From positions 1-64,000 of the forward strand of contig JANXOD010000020.1 in NCBI GenBank assembly GCA_025353765.1: a DNA stretch of 64,000 nt, in the 5' to 3' direction. The notes under the pieces were generated by a model. The model saw only the letters and a program-made list of their open reading frames with translations, ran no database searches and was not told the origin of the DNA. This document shows positions 52,191 through 61,892 of the stretch, one piece after another. The stretch comes from Sphingobacteriales bacterium. Lineage in GTDB: Bacteria > Bacteroidota > Bacteroidia > Sphingobacteriales > Sphingobacteriaceae. The translations under genes and the position numbers were made by a program. Each line of letters starts with the position of its first letter. Position 1 is the stretch's first letter.

Positions 52191-53720
52191 TTAATTAAGT
52201 GGGAAAACCATTCCATCCAATTGTCTGGGTGTTCCATCCGGACCAACGGCCACTATATTATCAAAAATTACACGAGTACCCGGAGTTACGCTCGCCATTG
52301 CAGCTCTCATTTGTGCGCTTAAACTATTTCCGGTAGTTGAGTATATAGCTACATCTGCACGAGGTTTTGCAATTACTAAGTTAAAACGAGTAACATTAAA
52401 TTTTGCATCAAAATCAAAATTATCTAATATAGCGAATATCGCATTTTGAGCTTTGGCTGATACAGAACTCATGGATCCTCCTGTTTTACCTGCAAATTTT
52501 GCTTTTGGATCTGGTATACGTTTTATACGGAAATCACTGGTTCCAATGTTTTGAATTTTCCCATTTATTTCTGCAGATACATTTACTTTAGCCGCTCCTG
52601 CTGAACTTACATTTACTATGTATTTCCCATTTGCACCTGAAATTCTTCCTCCCGTCATGCTCACTCGCAAATTTTCTTTAGGAATACCTGGAGCAGAAAC
52701 AGATACCGGATTGGGAACTCCAATATAGAATACATTCATTTTATCGGGTGAAACTACCGCAGAGGGGCGAGCTACCTGGTATTTTTGTTCGGGAGTATGA
52801 TAATCCTGAAATGTACCATCCGCCTTTTTCACTCTTACTGTTCCTACCCATGTAAAAACACCTTCAGAACCGGTATTAACGCTGTAAGTTCCCTTACCAT
52901 CCTTAACCTGAAGACTTGAACCACCAACAGTAATAGTTGGATTAGCTTGAGAATCATAAGCCGTCAAAAATACTTCGGCGGTATATGGCTGCCCTTGTAG
53001 GACGTATGAAGTTGGTGCTACTGCAACTGCTGCAAATTGGTCAAGGGTTACAACTGCCTGATCCATTTTACCAAAAATCTTCTTCACCACATCTGATTCT
53101 GCATTTTTAGTATCTGCTTGTATTTTAGTTAAAATTGTCATGGCGGCTGTTAATGGAGTTCCCTCACCAAAATTAATTTCCTCCCAGTCTTTTTTGCCCT
53201 CTACCGCATTAGCAGGGTCTTTAGCTTCCAATGAAAATGTAAGGCTTAAGCGCTCTTTTGGATCAAGAAGATTAATTAATTTTTCGCGGGTTTCATTAAT
53301 TTTAGCCTTAAGTTTTTCGCCTTCTTTTTGATTAATCATGATGCCTGTTGCGATATCCAAGTTGGCTCTTTCCACTAAATCTCCTGTTTCTTTATCGTAT
53401 CCCTGACCAGCAGTTATAAACTTTTGTTTTAATCCTTCAATGTAATCGTATAAATCTTTTGAAATAGCCTGAGCTTTTTTAGCTTGTTCATAAATTGGCT
53501 TGGCTCTCACTGGCTCATCTTTTAATTTAGTATTTTCAAATGTTGAAAATAATTGGGAAACACTACCATTTATATTTGATGTGGATGTTGCTAAACTATC
53601 ATTTAAATTTTTAAATGCATTTAAAATCGTATCAGACACATTCAAGGCAAGCATCGCTAACAATACCAAATACATGATATTGATCATTTTCTGCCTGGCT
53701 GATTCTTTACCTCCTGCCAT
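52191..53720 (-). CDS. gldM: gliding motility/T9SS protein GldM
   Basis: A 509-residue protein. One membrane helix (about residues 11-33, KMINIMYLVLLAMLALNVSD) anchors it in the inner membrane; the long periplasmic part comprises a helical domain (to about residue 220) and then three beta domains that dimerise and reach towards GldK/GldN. With GldL it makes the proton-driven motor of the type IX secretion system. Length and the family start MAGGKESARQKMINIMYLVLLAML match well. Confidence 0.95.
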   Translation of the reverse strand: MAGGKESARQKMINIMYLVLLAMLALNVSDTILNAFKNLNDSLATSTSNINGSVSQLFSTFENTKLKDEPVRAKPIYEQAKKAQAISKDLYDYIEGLKQKFITAGQGYDKETGDLVERANLDIATGIMINQKEGEKLKAKINETREKLINLLDPKERLSLTFSLEAKDPANAVEGKKDWEEINFGEGTPLTAAMTILTKIQADTKNAESDVVKKIFGKMDQAVVTLDQFAAVAVAPTSYVLQGQPYTAEVFLTAYDSQANPTITVGGSSLQVKDGKGTYSVNTGSEGVFTWVGTVRVKKADGTFQDYHTPEQKYQVARPSAVVSPDKMNVFYIGVPNPVSVSAPGIPKENLRVSMTGGRISGANGKYIVNVSSAGAAKVNVSAEINGKIQNIGTSDFRIKRIPDPKAKFAGKTGGSMSSVSAKAQNAIFAILDNFDFDAKFNVTRFNLVIAKPRADVAIYSTTGNSLSAQMRAAMASVTPGTRVIFDNIVAVGPDGTPRQLDGMVFPLN

Positions 53721-53765
53721 GTTTTATTTTCAGTTTTAGAGTGAAATTATTAATAATAAACCAGA

Positions 53766-54563
53766 TTAAACTCTTGGCTGATACATTGCTGAAAGCATAT
53801 TTCCGTATATGGCATTTAAAGATGAAAGGTTTTTAGCTAAGTGACCCACTTCTTCTTTAAACATTTTAGAATCTTCCATGGATTCATTAAAGTTTTGCAT
53901 TGTGAGAGAAAGATTTTGATAAAATTTATTCATGGATTTTAAATGCGCACTAGAATCTTGCAACTCAAGCTCGTATACTGCATTTAATGCGGATAGATTT
54001 TTAGCTAACGAATTGACCTGATCGTGATATGCTTTAGAATCGGTATTGCTATCAGCCATTTCTGACAAGCTTGAAGTGGCTCTATCAAAAGCAATATTCA
54101 AATTATCAACATTTCCTGATGCGGCTTTTAATTTGCCTGTAAATTCTGTAGTTGCTGTTGAGGCATCTGCAATATTTGAAATAGTAGAGACCTTTTCACT
54201 AAACGTTCTTAAGCCGGAACCAAGGCTTTCTATTAATTCGGGTCCAATTTTAGCATCAGTCATCATTTGATCTAACGCTGATGCAGGAACAGGGCCTGAT
54301 GAATGCGTAACAGATCCATGTAATTCGCCCGTATAGTCTTCTGCAAGTTCAGGATATACTTTAGACCAAGCAGGATCTTTTGGAGGTGGGAAAAATCCAG
54401 TTAGGAAGAATAAACATGCCTCAACACCTAAACCGGCACCAATCATATAATTACCATAAACTCCACCCAGGTGAAGAATTTTGAATAATGCTCCAACAAT
54501 TACAACACTTGCACCCCATGAAATTGAAGTATGTAGCCAGTCAAATTTTTTGTGTCCTGCCAT
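53766..54563 (-). CDS. gldL: gliding motility/T9SS protein GldL
   Basis: A 265-residue inner-membrane motor protein. Two helices at about residues 13-34 and 38-58 carry the family signature WGASVVIVGALFKILHLGG and GAGLGVEACLFFLTGFFPPPKDP, with the conserved membrane glutamate (GVEACLF) implicated in proton coupling. The rest is a cytoplasmic coiled-coil tail containing a repeated SLAKNLSALNAVYELEL / HLAKNLSSLNAIYGNML pair. GldL surrounds the GldM dimer. Confidence 0.95.
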   Translation of the reverse strand: MAGHKKFDWLHTSISWGASVVIVGALFKILHLGGVYGNYMIGAGLGVEACLFFLTGFFPPPKDPAWSKVYPELAEDYTGELHGSVTHSSGPVPASALDQMMTDAKIGPELIESLGSGLRTFSEKVSTISNIADASTATTEFTGKLKAASGNVDNLNIAFDRATSSLSEMADSNTDSKAYHDQVNSLAKNLSALNAVYELELQDSSAHLKSMNKFYQNLSLTMQNFNESMEDSKMFKEEVGHLAKNLSSLNAIYGNMLSAMYQPRV

Positions 54564-54607
54564 AGTAGTATAAACTTATATCTTTTAGATTTCTTTATTT
54601 TAAATAA

Positions 54608-55933
54608 TTATTTTTTGTCTTTAATATCTCTACCCTGGAACTTAGTTATACAACGAAAACCAATATAAGATTTTGCAGTGTCTTGATATTCAAATGTACT
54701 TACAGAATTTTGCAGAAAATATCCTATATCTTTCCATGAACCACCTCGTACTACTTTTCGTTTTAAAACTTCTGGGTCATCTGCTTTAGCTTCATAATTG
54801 AATGTTGGATTCATATCATGAGTAAATGTAGATGCAGATTCATCATATGCAGATGAAGTCCATTCAGCAACATTTCCGGCCATGTTATATAAACCAAAAT
54901 CATTCGGATAATATGCCCTAACATTTACGGTAAAAGCACCTCCATCATCAATGTAATTACCACGACCTGGTTTAAAATTAGCCATTAAACATCCTTTTGC
55001 ATTACGAATATATGGGCCACCCCAAGGATAAGTTGTACCAATACGACCACCACGTGCTGCATATTCAAATTCTGCTTCGGTAGGCAGATCATACTCTGAC
55101 CGCTTAGGCAAGTGAAGTTTTTCTCTATAAGACTCATTATATTTAGTTCTCCATACAGTAAATGCACGAGCCTGTCTCCAAGTTACACCAACTACAGGAT
55201 AATTAGAAAAAGCAGGATGAGAGAAATATCCTTGTACCATTGGCTCATTTTGTGCGTATGCAAAATCAGAAAGCCATACTAAGGTATCCGGATAAATTGC
55301 AACAGTATCACGCAAAATAAAATCTGATCTCTTTTTAGTTTTATCATTACGGAAGTTAGAAGCTTCACGTAGCTTCATGATGGCAAAATTATATTTTAAC
55401 AATCTTACATCTAATTCATTACGGTCAAAAACGCGATCTTCGCCCTGGTAATACATGGCTTGCAGTTTTGCAGCGTTAGCTGAGGTGCCTTTTTTAGAAC
55501 CCCAAATATTACTACTATGTGTTTTTTCTATTTTAGCCCAATCTATTAATTTTTTGCTCGAAGCGCTTGGATCTACCTTTCCTTTAGGTTTAAGGTAAAA
55601 TTTATCATCCTGCAAATAATTTGTAATTGCAATAGAATCTCTTACCCAATTTACAAATTGATGATACTCACTATTGGTAATTTCAGTTTGATCCATCCAA
55701 AATGCCTGAACGGTAACTTGTTTATTTTGCGAAATTTGGGCAAAAGTGATATCCTGATCAGTTTGCCCCATTACAAAACTCCCTGAAGGTATGTAAACCA
55801 TGCCATAAGGGACTTCCTTATTTTTGAAGCTTTTGCTTGCAACTCCTACTAACTCTCCGTTAGTACCCCCTTTACCACAGCTACCAATTAATAAAGCTAT
55901 AGCTGCAAGAGCAATAAAGTATATTTTTCTCAT
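54608..55933 (-). CDS. gldK: gliding motility/T9SS lipoprotein GldK
   Basis: A 441-residue outer-membrane lipoprotein of the formylglycine-generating-enzyme (FGE-sulfatase/SUMF) fold, without enzymatic role in gliding. Lipobox LLIGSC gives the lipid cysteine about residue 19. The domain shows VYIPSGSFVMGQTDQD, FWMDQTEITNSEYHQFVNW, YDLPTEAEFEYAARGG, NMAGNVAEWTSSAYDE and VVRGGSWKD. GldK (PorK) forms rings with GldN. The ATG at 55933 is preferred to a GTG at 55957, since it gives a normal lipoprotein signal. Confidence 0.95.
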   Translation of the reverse strand: MRKIYFIALAAIALLIGSCGKGGTNGELVGVASKSFKNKEVPYGMVYIPSGSFVMGQTDQDITFAQISQNKQVTVQAFWMDQTEITNSEYHQFVNWVRDSIAITNYLQDDKFYLKPKGKVDPSASSKKLIDWAKIEKTHSSNIWGSKKGTSANAAKLQAMYYQGEDRVFDRNELDVRLLKYNFAIMKLREASNFRNDKTKKRSDFILRDTVAIYPDTLVWLSDFAYAQNEPMVQGYFSHPAFSNYPVVGVTWRQARAFTVWRTKYNESYREKLHLPKRSEYDLPTEAEFEYAARGGRIGTTYPWGGPYIRNAKGCLMANFKPGRGNYIDDGGAFTVNVRAYYPNDFGLYNMAGNVAEWTSSAYDESASTFTHDMNPTFNYEAKADDPEVLKRKVVRGGSWKDIGYFLQNSVSTFEYQDTAKSYIGFRCITKFQGRDIKDKK

Positions 55934-56219
55934 TGTTTGCTTTTCAATTTTGCGCACTTTTTAAATTATTTCGAATATAATAAAAAAAGCATTGTTCACC
56001 TATAAATAAAAGTAGAATATTTTAATATTAAAAATAATCAATTACAAGATTAATGCTTTTAAATGTGTCTAAACAATAGTTTAATTTCCATTAATAACTA
56101 CTTAAGTTCTTTTTTATTACGAGTGCTAGTATAATAAAGTTTCTTTTAAAATACACAATCTTAATATATTTCTCTTATAACTCTGTAAAGATAAGAGCTT
56201 TAAATTAATTTTAATTTTG

Positions 56220-56990
56220 TTATTTTTCTATCTGTTTAATGTATTGTTCGATAGCCATAGTCATGCTTGGGGCATTGGGTGTTGGCGCCGGTATATCCAA
56301 TATTAGATTATGTTCTAAAACAGCTTTGTGCGTACTTGCTCCAAAAGCGGCAATACGTGTAGCATTTTGTTTAAAATTAGGAAAATTGATGAACAACGAA
56401 TGTACACTCGAAGGGCTAAAAAAAGCGATGACATCATAAAATACCTCGGCTAGATCAGATAAATCACTACATACTGTACGGAAGAGAACCGCAGGTTTAA
56501 AATCATAGCCATTATCCTGCAAAAATTTTTGAGTTTCTTCGGCGGCTACATCGGAACAGGGATAAAGAAATTTTTCTGTGGTATGCTTTTTTAAAACTTC
56601 TGCCAGATCAGTTGATGTTTGTTTTCCGAAAAATATTTTCCGTTTACGATATTGAATATATTTTTGGAGATATAAGGCAATCGTTTCGGATATACAGAAA
56701 TACTTCATATCTGCGGGCACTTCATATCTCATTTCTTCAGACACTCTATAAAAATGATCCACTGCATTTTTGCTGGTAAATATAATTGCTGTAAAGTCTG
56801 CCAGGTTTATTTTGTCCTTACGAAATTCTTTAGCCGGCACTCCTTCTACGTGAATGAATGAACGAAAATCTATCTTTAGATTATTTTTTTTGGCTAAATC
56901 AAAGTATGGTGATTTTTCTGTTTCTGGCTTAGGCAGTGTTACCAAGATACTCTTCACTCTTCTATTTCTCGTGTCTGGTATTACTTGCAT
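56220..56990 (-). CDS. hemD: uroporphyrinogen-III synthase
   Basis: A 256-residue cytoplasmic enzyme that cyclises hydroxymethylbilane to uroporphyrinogen III in heme synthesis. The two-domain layout and typical segments are recognisable: VKSILVTLPKPE at the start, ADFTAIIFTSKNAVDHFYRV, EKFLYPCSDVAAEETQKFLQDNGYDF, DVIAFFSPSSVHSLF and IAAFGASTHKAVLEHNLI. Sequence conservation in this family is low, so the assignment rests on the overall pattern. A 229-nt AT-rich gap (55991-56219) without a gene separates it from gldK, which therefore has its own promoter. Confidence 0.88.
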   Translation of the reverse strand: MQVIPDTRNRRVKSILVTLPKPETEKSPYFDLAKKNNLKIDFRSFIHVEGVPAKEFRKDKINLADFTAIIFTSKNAVDHFYRVSEEMRYEVPADMKYFCISETIALYLQKYIQYRKRKIFFGKQTSTDLAEVLKKHTTEKFLYPCSDVAAEETQKFLQDNGYDFKPAVLFRTVCSDLSDLAEVFYDVIAFFSPSSVHSLFINFPNFKQNATRIAAFGASTHKAVLEHNLILDIPAPTPNAPSMTMAIEQYIKQIEK

Positions 56991-57002
56991 ATAGTTTTCG
57001 GA

Positions 57003-57995
57003 TTAGAACCTAAGTACTTTAAGTAGGATTAATAAAGGGCAAATTTCGAGGGCACAAAGATAGATAATTAAATAAACTTTAGGAAACTGATAGTTAGATA
57101 AAATATTTAATCCTACACGCAAAAATTGCCATAAAAAAATAACTATTAATAACAAAATAGCTAAATAGATATATATACCGGCATAATGATTAGAAGTTAG
57201 GCTAAAAGCGATGACAAGCGGCAAGAATATAATCGCCAGATTGAAATAGCTTAAATACAAAACAGATACATATTCCTTCACTAGCTTTTGCGTCCCAAAG
57301 AAAAACCCCAATAAGCGAAGTGCGATTATTTTTAAGGTAAATAATCCAATTACTAAAGCTGATAAGATTATAAACCACTCGAAACCACTAAACTGATATT
57401 CCAATTTAAAATATCGCCCGGAAAGGTATAGGTACATTCCAATAGTTAATCCAAATAAGAGGTAAAGAAATAGAAATGGCCAGGAACTAAACAGATTATC
57501 TTCTTTATTAATTTGACTAAGCATCCGATTACTGTAAAAAGATTGAAGAACAGCTAAGAGTTCTTTGGAAAAGATGCTTTTTATAATGGAGAAAAATATT
57601 GTTAAAAACAATATTACAGCAATTATCCATGATTCACCTTTTGGCCTTGGTTTGCCTTCATTATATTGACTCATTTTTTTAGGAAGCTTTTTAGACCAGG
57701 AAGTGAAGTCTAATTTTTCAATCTTGCATGTATTAATGATGCTATCTAAAAATCTATTTGGCCTTTTGGGATCCGGTGCTTTTATCCAAACAAATGCAAG
57801 CGAATCACCAATGTTTTTAAGAGAATCTTTAATTGCTTTATTATGAGCCAATGAAACAGAATCTAATATCTTGTAGCGATCATGGTTTAAAACGGTATCA
57901 TACTTTATTGTACTTTGGGATGTATCTGTTTGAGCAAATACTGTTGTTTGAGAAAGCAAGAATATACCCAGAAATACAAAAAACAATTTTATCAT
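57003..57995 (-). CDS. DUF4271 membrane protein
   Basis: A 330-residue protein with a signal peptide (ending TVFAQT), an N-terminal periplasmic part of about 100 residues and then seven or so membrane helices (from about residue 123 to the end). This layout matches the DUF4271 family of Bacteroidota, usually encoded next to hemD, as here (12 nt gap). No function is known. It is expressed with hemD downstream and the barrel protein upstream. Confidence 0.82.
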   Translation of the reverse strand: MIKLFFVFLGIFLLSQTTVFAQTDTSQSTIKYDTVLNHDRYKILDSVSLAHNKAIKDSLKNIGDSLAFVWIKAPDPKRPNRFLDSIINTCKIEKLDFTSWSKKLPKKMSQYNEGKPRPKGESWIIAVILFLTIFFSIIKSIFSKELLAVLQSFYSNRMLSQINKEDNLFSSWPFLFLYLLFGLTIGMYLYLSGRYFKLEYQFSGFEWFIILSALVIGLFTLKIIALRLLGFFFGTQKLVKEYVSVLYLSYFNLAIIFLPLVIAFSLTSNHYAGIYIYLAILLLIVIFLWQFLRVGLNILSNYQFPKVYLIIYLCALEICPLLILLKVLRF

Positions 57996-57997
57996 TA

Positions 57998-59731
57998 TTA
58001 GAATATGGTAATTATGCCGAAGTGTATTTTCCCACGCTGCAAATTTACCGTATTATTTTGCTGTTTTCCTAATGCATAACTAAGGGAAACAATTCCTGCT
58101 TTTGTTTCAAAATTAATGCCTGCACCAAATCCCACAGGTTTATCTTTAATATTTTCTTTTCTGGTTTTTAGATTTACAACCCCCTGATTTATAAACGCAA
58201 AAAGAAATGAATTGCGCTCTAATAAATACCTGTATTCTGCATTAAATATGGTGTATTGATTTGCTAAAATACTTTGCTCATCAAATCCTCTTAAGGTACG
58301 AAATCCACCAATGCGATAAAGCTCATTTTTAAAAAGATTTTCACCAAATAGAATCCCTGTTTGATTTGCCACTGTGAAAACGCTTCGTTTTCCTGAAGGA
58401 ATAAAAAAATCTGCATAGCTTTCTATTCTGTATTGTGATGATCTTAAAGTGATCGTATCATATAAAATTGCAGGTAAGCCAGAGTTTCGTTTAATTTGTT
58501 TATTTCCTACACTTGCATCAAGCCGTACACTATACCCTTTGGAGGGGTTAAAGCGATAATCAAGCTTTTCCCGAGTAATTCCTAATCCATAAAGTGTTGT
58601 ATTAATATCAGCAAATGCAGGTAATTGAGTTGCATTCTTATACGGATCTACAGAAATCAGGCTACTGGAACGGCTATCGATAAAAAATCGCAATGTATTA
58701 TTTCCCGAAAAAGTATAATTAAAACCTAAACGTTTATTTACATTTTGGTAAGATGTATCTTGTTTAAATAGTTCAAAGCTAATATCTAAACCTAAAGGTG
58801 ATTTAAATAGATTAGGAATATTTACAGCCAAACCCAGTTCACGGCTTTGTTTTGGCAATCCTTTAAAATTAAAATCAATACGCTCGGCACGTCTGAATAC
58901 ATTTTGTAATTTAAGTTTTACATCGCCAGTAATTTGTACTTTCCCGTTCTCGCTATTAGGTGCAAAACCCAGTATCCCATCAAATTGATTCGAGTTTTTT
59001 TTCTTTAAAAACAAGGTGATACGTGCCTCATCACTAACAAAATTCACTTCCGGAGTTTTTGCTGAGCTTAAAAATGGTAATTCTTGTATACGATTACTTA
59101 TATTTCTAACAGCCGCTTCATTATATGCTGCATCTTCTTTAAGATTTAAGTAGGATTGAAGAAACGTATTTGAAACTTTAGCATCTCCCACAATTTGCAA
59201 GCTATCTAAAACAAAATATGGATTAGGAACTGCCAATAATTGTGCTGTTATCTGTTCTTTTCTAATACTAATGCTATCTAAACTTACTACTGCAAAAGGG
59301 TAACCGGTATTTTCATACACTCGCAAAATGTTTTTGAAGAGAGTCTCTAACTGAAAAGGATTATAAGCAACATCTGTAAATAATTTATCGCGATAGCCTG
59401 CCTGCCTGAGTATAACTTCATCTATATTTGCATTCTTAAGTTTAACCAGCTTAAACAATTCATTCAGTTTTAAAGTTGCCTGGAGAGTATTATTGTCCCA
59501 TTTTATATCTAATGTTTCAGCCAATAAATATCCTTTAAATTGGGCAACCGAAACTATTCTATCTAATTCATGAAATAAAGTAACTGTATCGGGATAAGAG
59601 TTTGCTATGTGCAGCGATTTTAGTAGTGAAGGATTATCAACACTTAAATGTAATTCAAGTTTATACGTTTTCTGAGCTTTGGAGCTAAAGAAGCATAGCA
59701 AAAAAAATAACGATAATAGATATCGAAGCAT
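57998..59731 (-). CDS. BamA/TamA-like outer-membrane protein with POTRA-type region
   Basis: A 577-residue outer-membrane protein with a signal peptide (ending SSKAQ). Residues about 20-250 look like POTRA-like alpha/beta repeats (IDEVILRQAGYRDKLFTDV, NPYFVLDSLQIVGDAKVSN), and residues about 260-577 form an Omp85-type barrel with the late strands FLFAFINQGVVN and PVGFGAGINFETKAGIVSLSYALGKQ. It could act in outer-membrane protein or lipid transport. DUF4271 begins 2 nt after its stop. It is divergent from hemW across 43 nt. Confidence 0.82.
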   Translation of the reverse strand: MLRYLLSLFFLLCFFSSKAQKTYKLELHLSVDNPSLLKSLHIANSYPDTVTLFHELDRIVSVAQFKGYLLAETLDIKWDNNTLQATLKLNELFKLVKLKNANIDEVILRQAGYRDKLFTDVAYNPFQLETLFKNILRVYENTGYPFAVVSLDSISIRKEQITAQLLAVPNPYFVLDSLQIVGDAKVSNTFLQSYLNLKEDAAYNEAAVRNISNRIQELPFLSSAKTPEVNFVSDEARITLFLKKKNSNQFDGILGFAPNSENGKVQITGDVKLKLQNVFRRAERIDFNFKGLPKQSRELGLAVNIPNLFKSPLGLDISFELFKQDTSYQNVNKRLGFNYTFSGNNTLRFFIDSRSSSLISVDPYKNATQLPAFADINTTLYGLGITREKLDYRFNPSKGYSVRLDASVGNKQIKRNSGLPAILYDTITLRSSQYRIESYADFFIPSGKRSVFTVANQTGILFGENLFKNELYRIGGFRTLRGFDEQSILANQYTIFNAEYRYLLERNSFLFAFINQGVVNLKTRKENIKDKPVGFGAGINFETKAGIVSLSYALGKQQNNTVNLQRGKIHFGIITIF

Positions 59732-59759
59732 TTCAATGATTTCAGGTGATGAAATTAAG

Positions 59760-59767
59760 TAAATTTG
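59760..59767 (+). promoter_or_regulatory. -7 promoter element 7 nt before hemW
   Basis: TAAATTTG (TAnnTTTG) ends 7 nt before the ATG at 59775 in the 43-nt gap between two divergent genes, implying a very short or absent leader. Confidence 0.5.
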
Positions 59768-59774
59768 TTAAACT

Positions 59775-60920
59775 ATGGCCGGAATTTATCTGCATATTCC
59801 TTTTTGTAAACAAGCGTGTCATTATTGTGATTTTCATTTCAGTACATCATCACAATATAAAAATGAGCTAGTTGCTGGTTTATGTTCTGAACTTTTTTTG
59901 CGTAAAAATTATTTAAAGGATGCACTTGTTGAAACCATTTATTTTGGTGGCGGTACGCCGTCTTTGTTGGCTGCGGATGAATTACAAATGCTAATTTATG
60001 AAGTTACCCAACATTATAATGTGTCTAAGGATGCCGAAATTACGCTGGAAGCAAACCCCGATGATTTAAATCCTCAAAAAGTAAAAGAATTAAGGCAAAC
60101 CGATATTAATCGTTTTAGTATTGGCATCCAGTCATTTTTTGAAGAAGATTTAAAATGGATGAACAGGGCACATACATCCAGCGAAGCTCAAAGTTCTGTA
60201 AAACGTGTTCAGGATGCAGGGTTTGAAAACATTACCATTGATCTGATTTATGGTTATCCGCTTTTAGCAGATGAAAAATGGTTGTCGAATATTCAGCAGG
60301 CCATTGAACTGCAAATAGCACATATTTCATCTTATGCCATGACGGTTGAGCCCTCAACAGCATTGGCTTCATTCATCAGCAAAGGAAAACAAGTGCCCAT
60401 GAATGAAACGCAAAGTTCTGAACAATTATTAACATTGATAGAACAACTGAAAAATGCAGGTTTTGAGCATTATGAAATTTCAAATTTTGCTAAGCCAAAC
60501 AGGTATTCCCAGCATAATTCTAATTATTGGAAGGGTGTTTCCTATCTTGGGATCGGGCCATCTGCCCACTCATTTAACGGAGAAACACGTCAATGGAATA
60601 CTGCAAATAATGCCCGTTACATTGAATCAATAACTAAGAAGATAATTCCTGCTGAAATTGAAATTTTAACTATAGCCAATAAAATTAACGAGTATATCAT
60701 GACGTCGTTACGCACCAGTTTGGGGATGGATCTTAATAAGATTAGCAAATTGTTCGGGCCAGATTATACTAAAGCAATTGAGTTAGGACTTGAAAAATTC
60801 CCAGATAAAAGCTGGTTGATAAATAAAGATCAGATTATTACTTTAACTACTAAAGGAAAGCTATTTGCAGATCATATAGCTTCTGAGTTATTTATATCTG
60901 AAAAAGATGAACATTATTAA
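59775..60920 (+). CDS. hemW: radical SAM heme chaperone HemW
   Basis: A 381-residue radical SAM protein. The iron-sulfur motif C11-x3-C15-x2-C18 is followed by F20, giving the CxxxCxxCxF form of HemW rather than coproporphyrinogen dehydrogenase HemN, and the sequence FGGGTPSLL, EANPDDL, RFSIGIQSFFEEDLKWMNRAH and TIDLIYGYP is typical of the family. HemW binds heme and is thought to deliver it to membrane cytochromes. Length is normal. Its placement in the same window as heme A synthesis and multiheme cytochromes fits a cytochrome-maturation role. Confidence 0.93.
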   Translation: MAGIYLHIPFCKQACHYCDFHFSTSSQYKNELVAGLCSELFLRKNYLKDALVETIYFGGGTPSLLAADELQMLIYEVTQHYNVSKDAEITLEANPDDLNPQKVKELRQTDINRFSIGIQSFFEEDLKWMNRAHTSSEAQSSVKRVQDAGFENITIDLIYGYPLLADEKWLSNIQQAIELQIAHISSYAMTVEPSTALASFISKGKQVPMNETQSSEQLLTLIEQLKNAGFEHYEISNFAKPNRYSQHNSNYWKGVSYLGIGPSAHSFNGETRQWNTANNARYIESITKKIIPAEIEILTIANKINEYIMTSLRTSLGMDLNKISKLFGPDYTKAIELGLEKFPDKSWLINKDQIITLTTKGKLFADHIASELFISEKDEHY

Positions 60921-61086
60921 GCTACGGAAATAAAATTACCCAGATGTAGGTCAGCCTATATTTCAGGAATACAAAATTCAAAAAATGAGGCTATTTGAAA
61001 TAATTTAAAAAAGTTTCATTCTCTCAAAACCAAGCTTAGATCTTTCTCGTACTTTCTCCTGATTACAAATTAAATCTTAAATCAAA

Positions 61087-61635
61087 ATGAAGAAAATTTT
61101 TATTTTAGCAATTGCATTAGTAGCTTCTGCAGTTAGCACCCAAACATTCGCACAAACTAAAATGGTTGGTGGCGCTGCAATGTATCCAACAAAAGACATT
61201 GTTGATAATGCAGTAAACTCTAAAGATCACACCACATTAGTTGCAGCAGTTAAAGCAGCAGGTTTAGTAGAAACTTTAAAATCTGCTGGCCCATTTACAG
61301 TATTTGCACCAACAAACGCGGCATTTGACAAACTTCCTGCAGGTACTGTAGCTACTTTGCTCAAACCAGAAAACAAAGCAACATTAACTAAAATTTTAAC
61401 TTACCACGTATTGTCTGGCAGATATAGTGCTGATGATATTATGAAAGCTATAAAAGCAGGTAAAGGCAAAGCAGAATTTAAAACCGTTAGTGGTGGTATG
61501 TTAACTGCACATATGATGGGTAAAAAACTTATGCTAATGGATGAAAAGGGCGGAATGTCTACAGTTACTATTTCAGATGTATTTCAAAAAAATGGAGTTA
61601 TTCATGTAATAGATACCGTAGTATTACCTAAGTAA
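61087..61635 (+). CDS. secreted fasciclin-domain protein
   Basis: A 182-residue exported protein with signal peptide ending TFAQT (about residue 24). The mature part is a single fasciclin (FAS1) domain: [38 protein letters not shown], then [21 protein letters not shown] and [16 protein letters not shown]1 domains mediate adhesion or ligand binding. The start has the typical Bacteroidota leader without a Shine-Dalgarno. A terminator-like hairpin lies downstream. Confidence 0.93.
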   Translation: MKKIFILAIALVASAVSTQTFAQTKMVGGAAMYPTKDIVDNAVNSKDHTTLVAAVKAAGLVETLKSAGPFTVFAPTNAAFDKLPAGTVATLLKPENKATLTKILTYHVLSGRYSADDIMKAIKAGKGKAEFKTVSGGMLTAHMMGKKLMLMDEKGGMSTVTISDVFQKNGVIHVIDTVVLPK

Positions 61636-61670
61636 TTATCTAAATATAAATTCACATTTGAGTTTATTAG

Positions 61671-61703
61671 TCCCGGTATGATATTAATCTGCCGGGATTT
61701 TTT
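61671..61703 (+). terminator. intrinsic terminator after the fasciclin gene
   Basis: TCCCGG (61671-61676) pairs with CCGGGA (61692-61697) followed by TTTTTTT. The 257-nt gap to the next gene holds otherwise only a possible promoter at 61827-61834. Confidence 0.65.
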
Positions 61704-61826
61704 ATGATATTATGATGCTATAAAATTCACTTTTTCATATAGCATAAGGCTAACAATTTTAGGCAAATGCTTTTCAAAGAAATCTGGTATTTAAAAAAAC
61801 AATTATTCTCTTTATGCAGTTATAGC

Positions 61827-61834
61827 TAAGTTTG
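61827..61834 (+). promoter_or_regulatory. candidate -7 promoter element
   Basis: TAAGTTTG (TAnnTTTG) lies 58 nt before the cupin-like gene. No TTG at -33. Confidence 0.35.
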
Positions 61835-61892
61835 CATAAAGATTAAATTACTAAGCTAATAAAGATTCTAATTCCTCAAATATAAAATAGAT

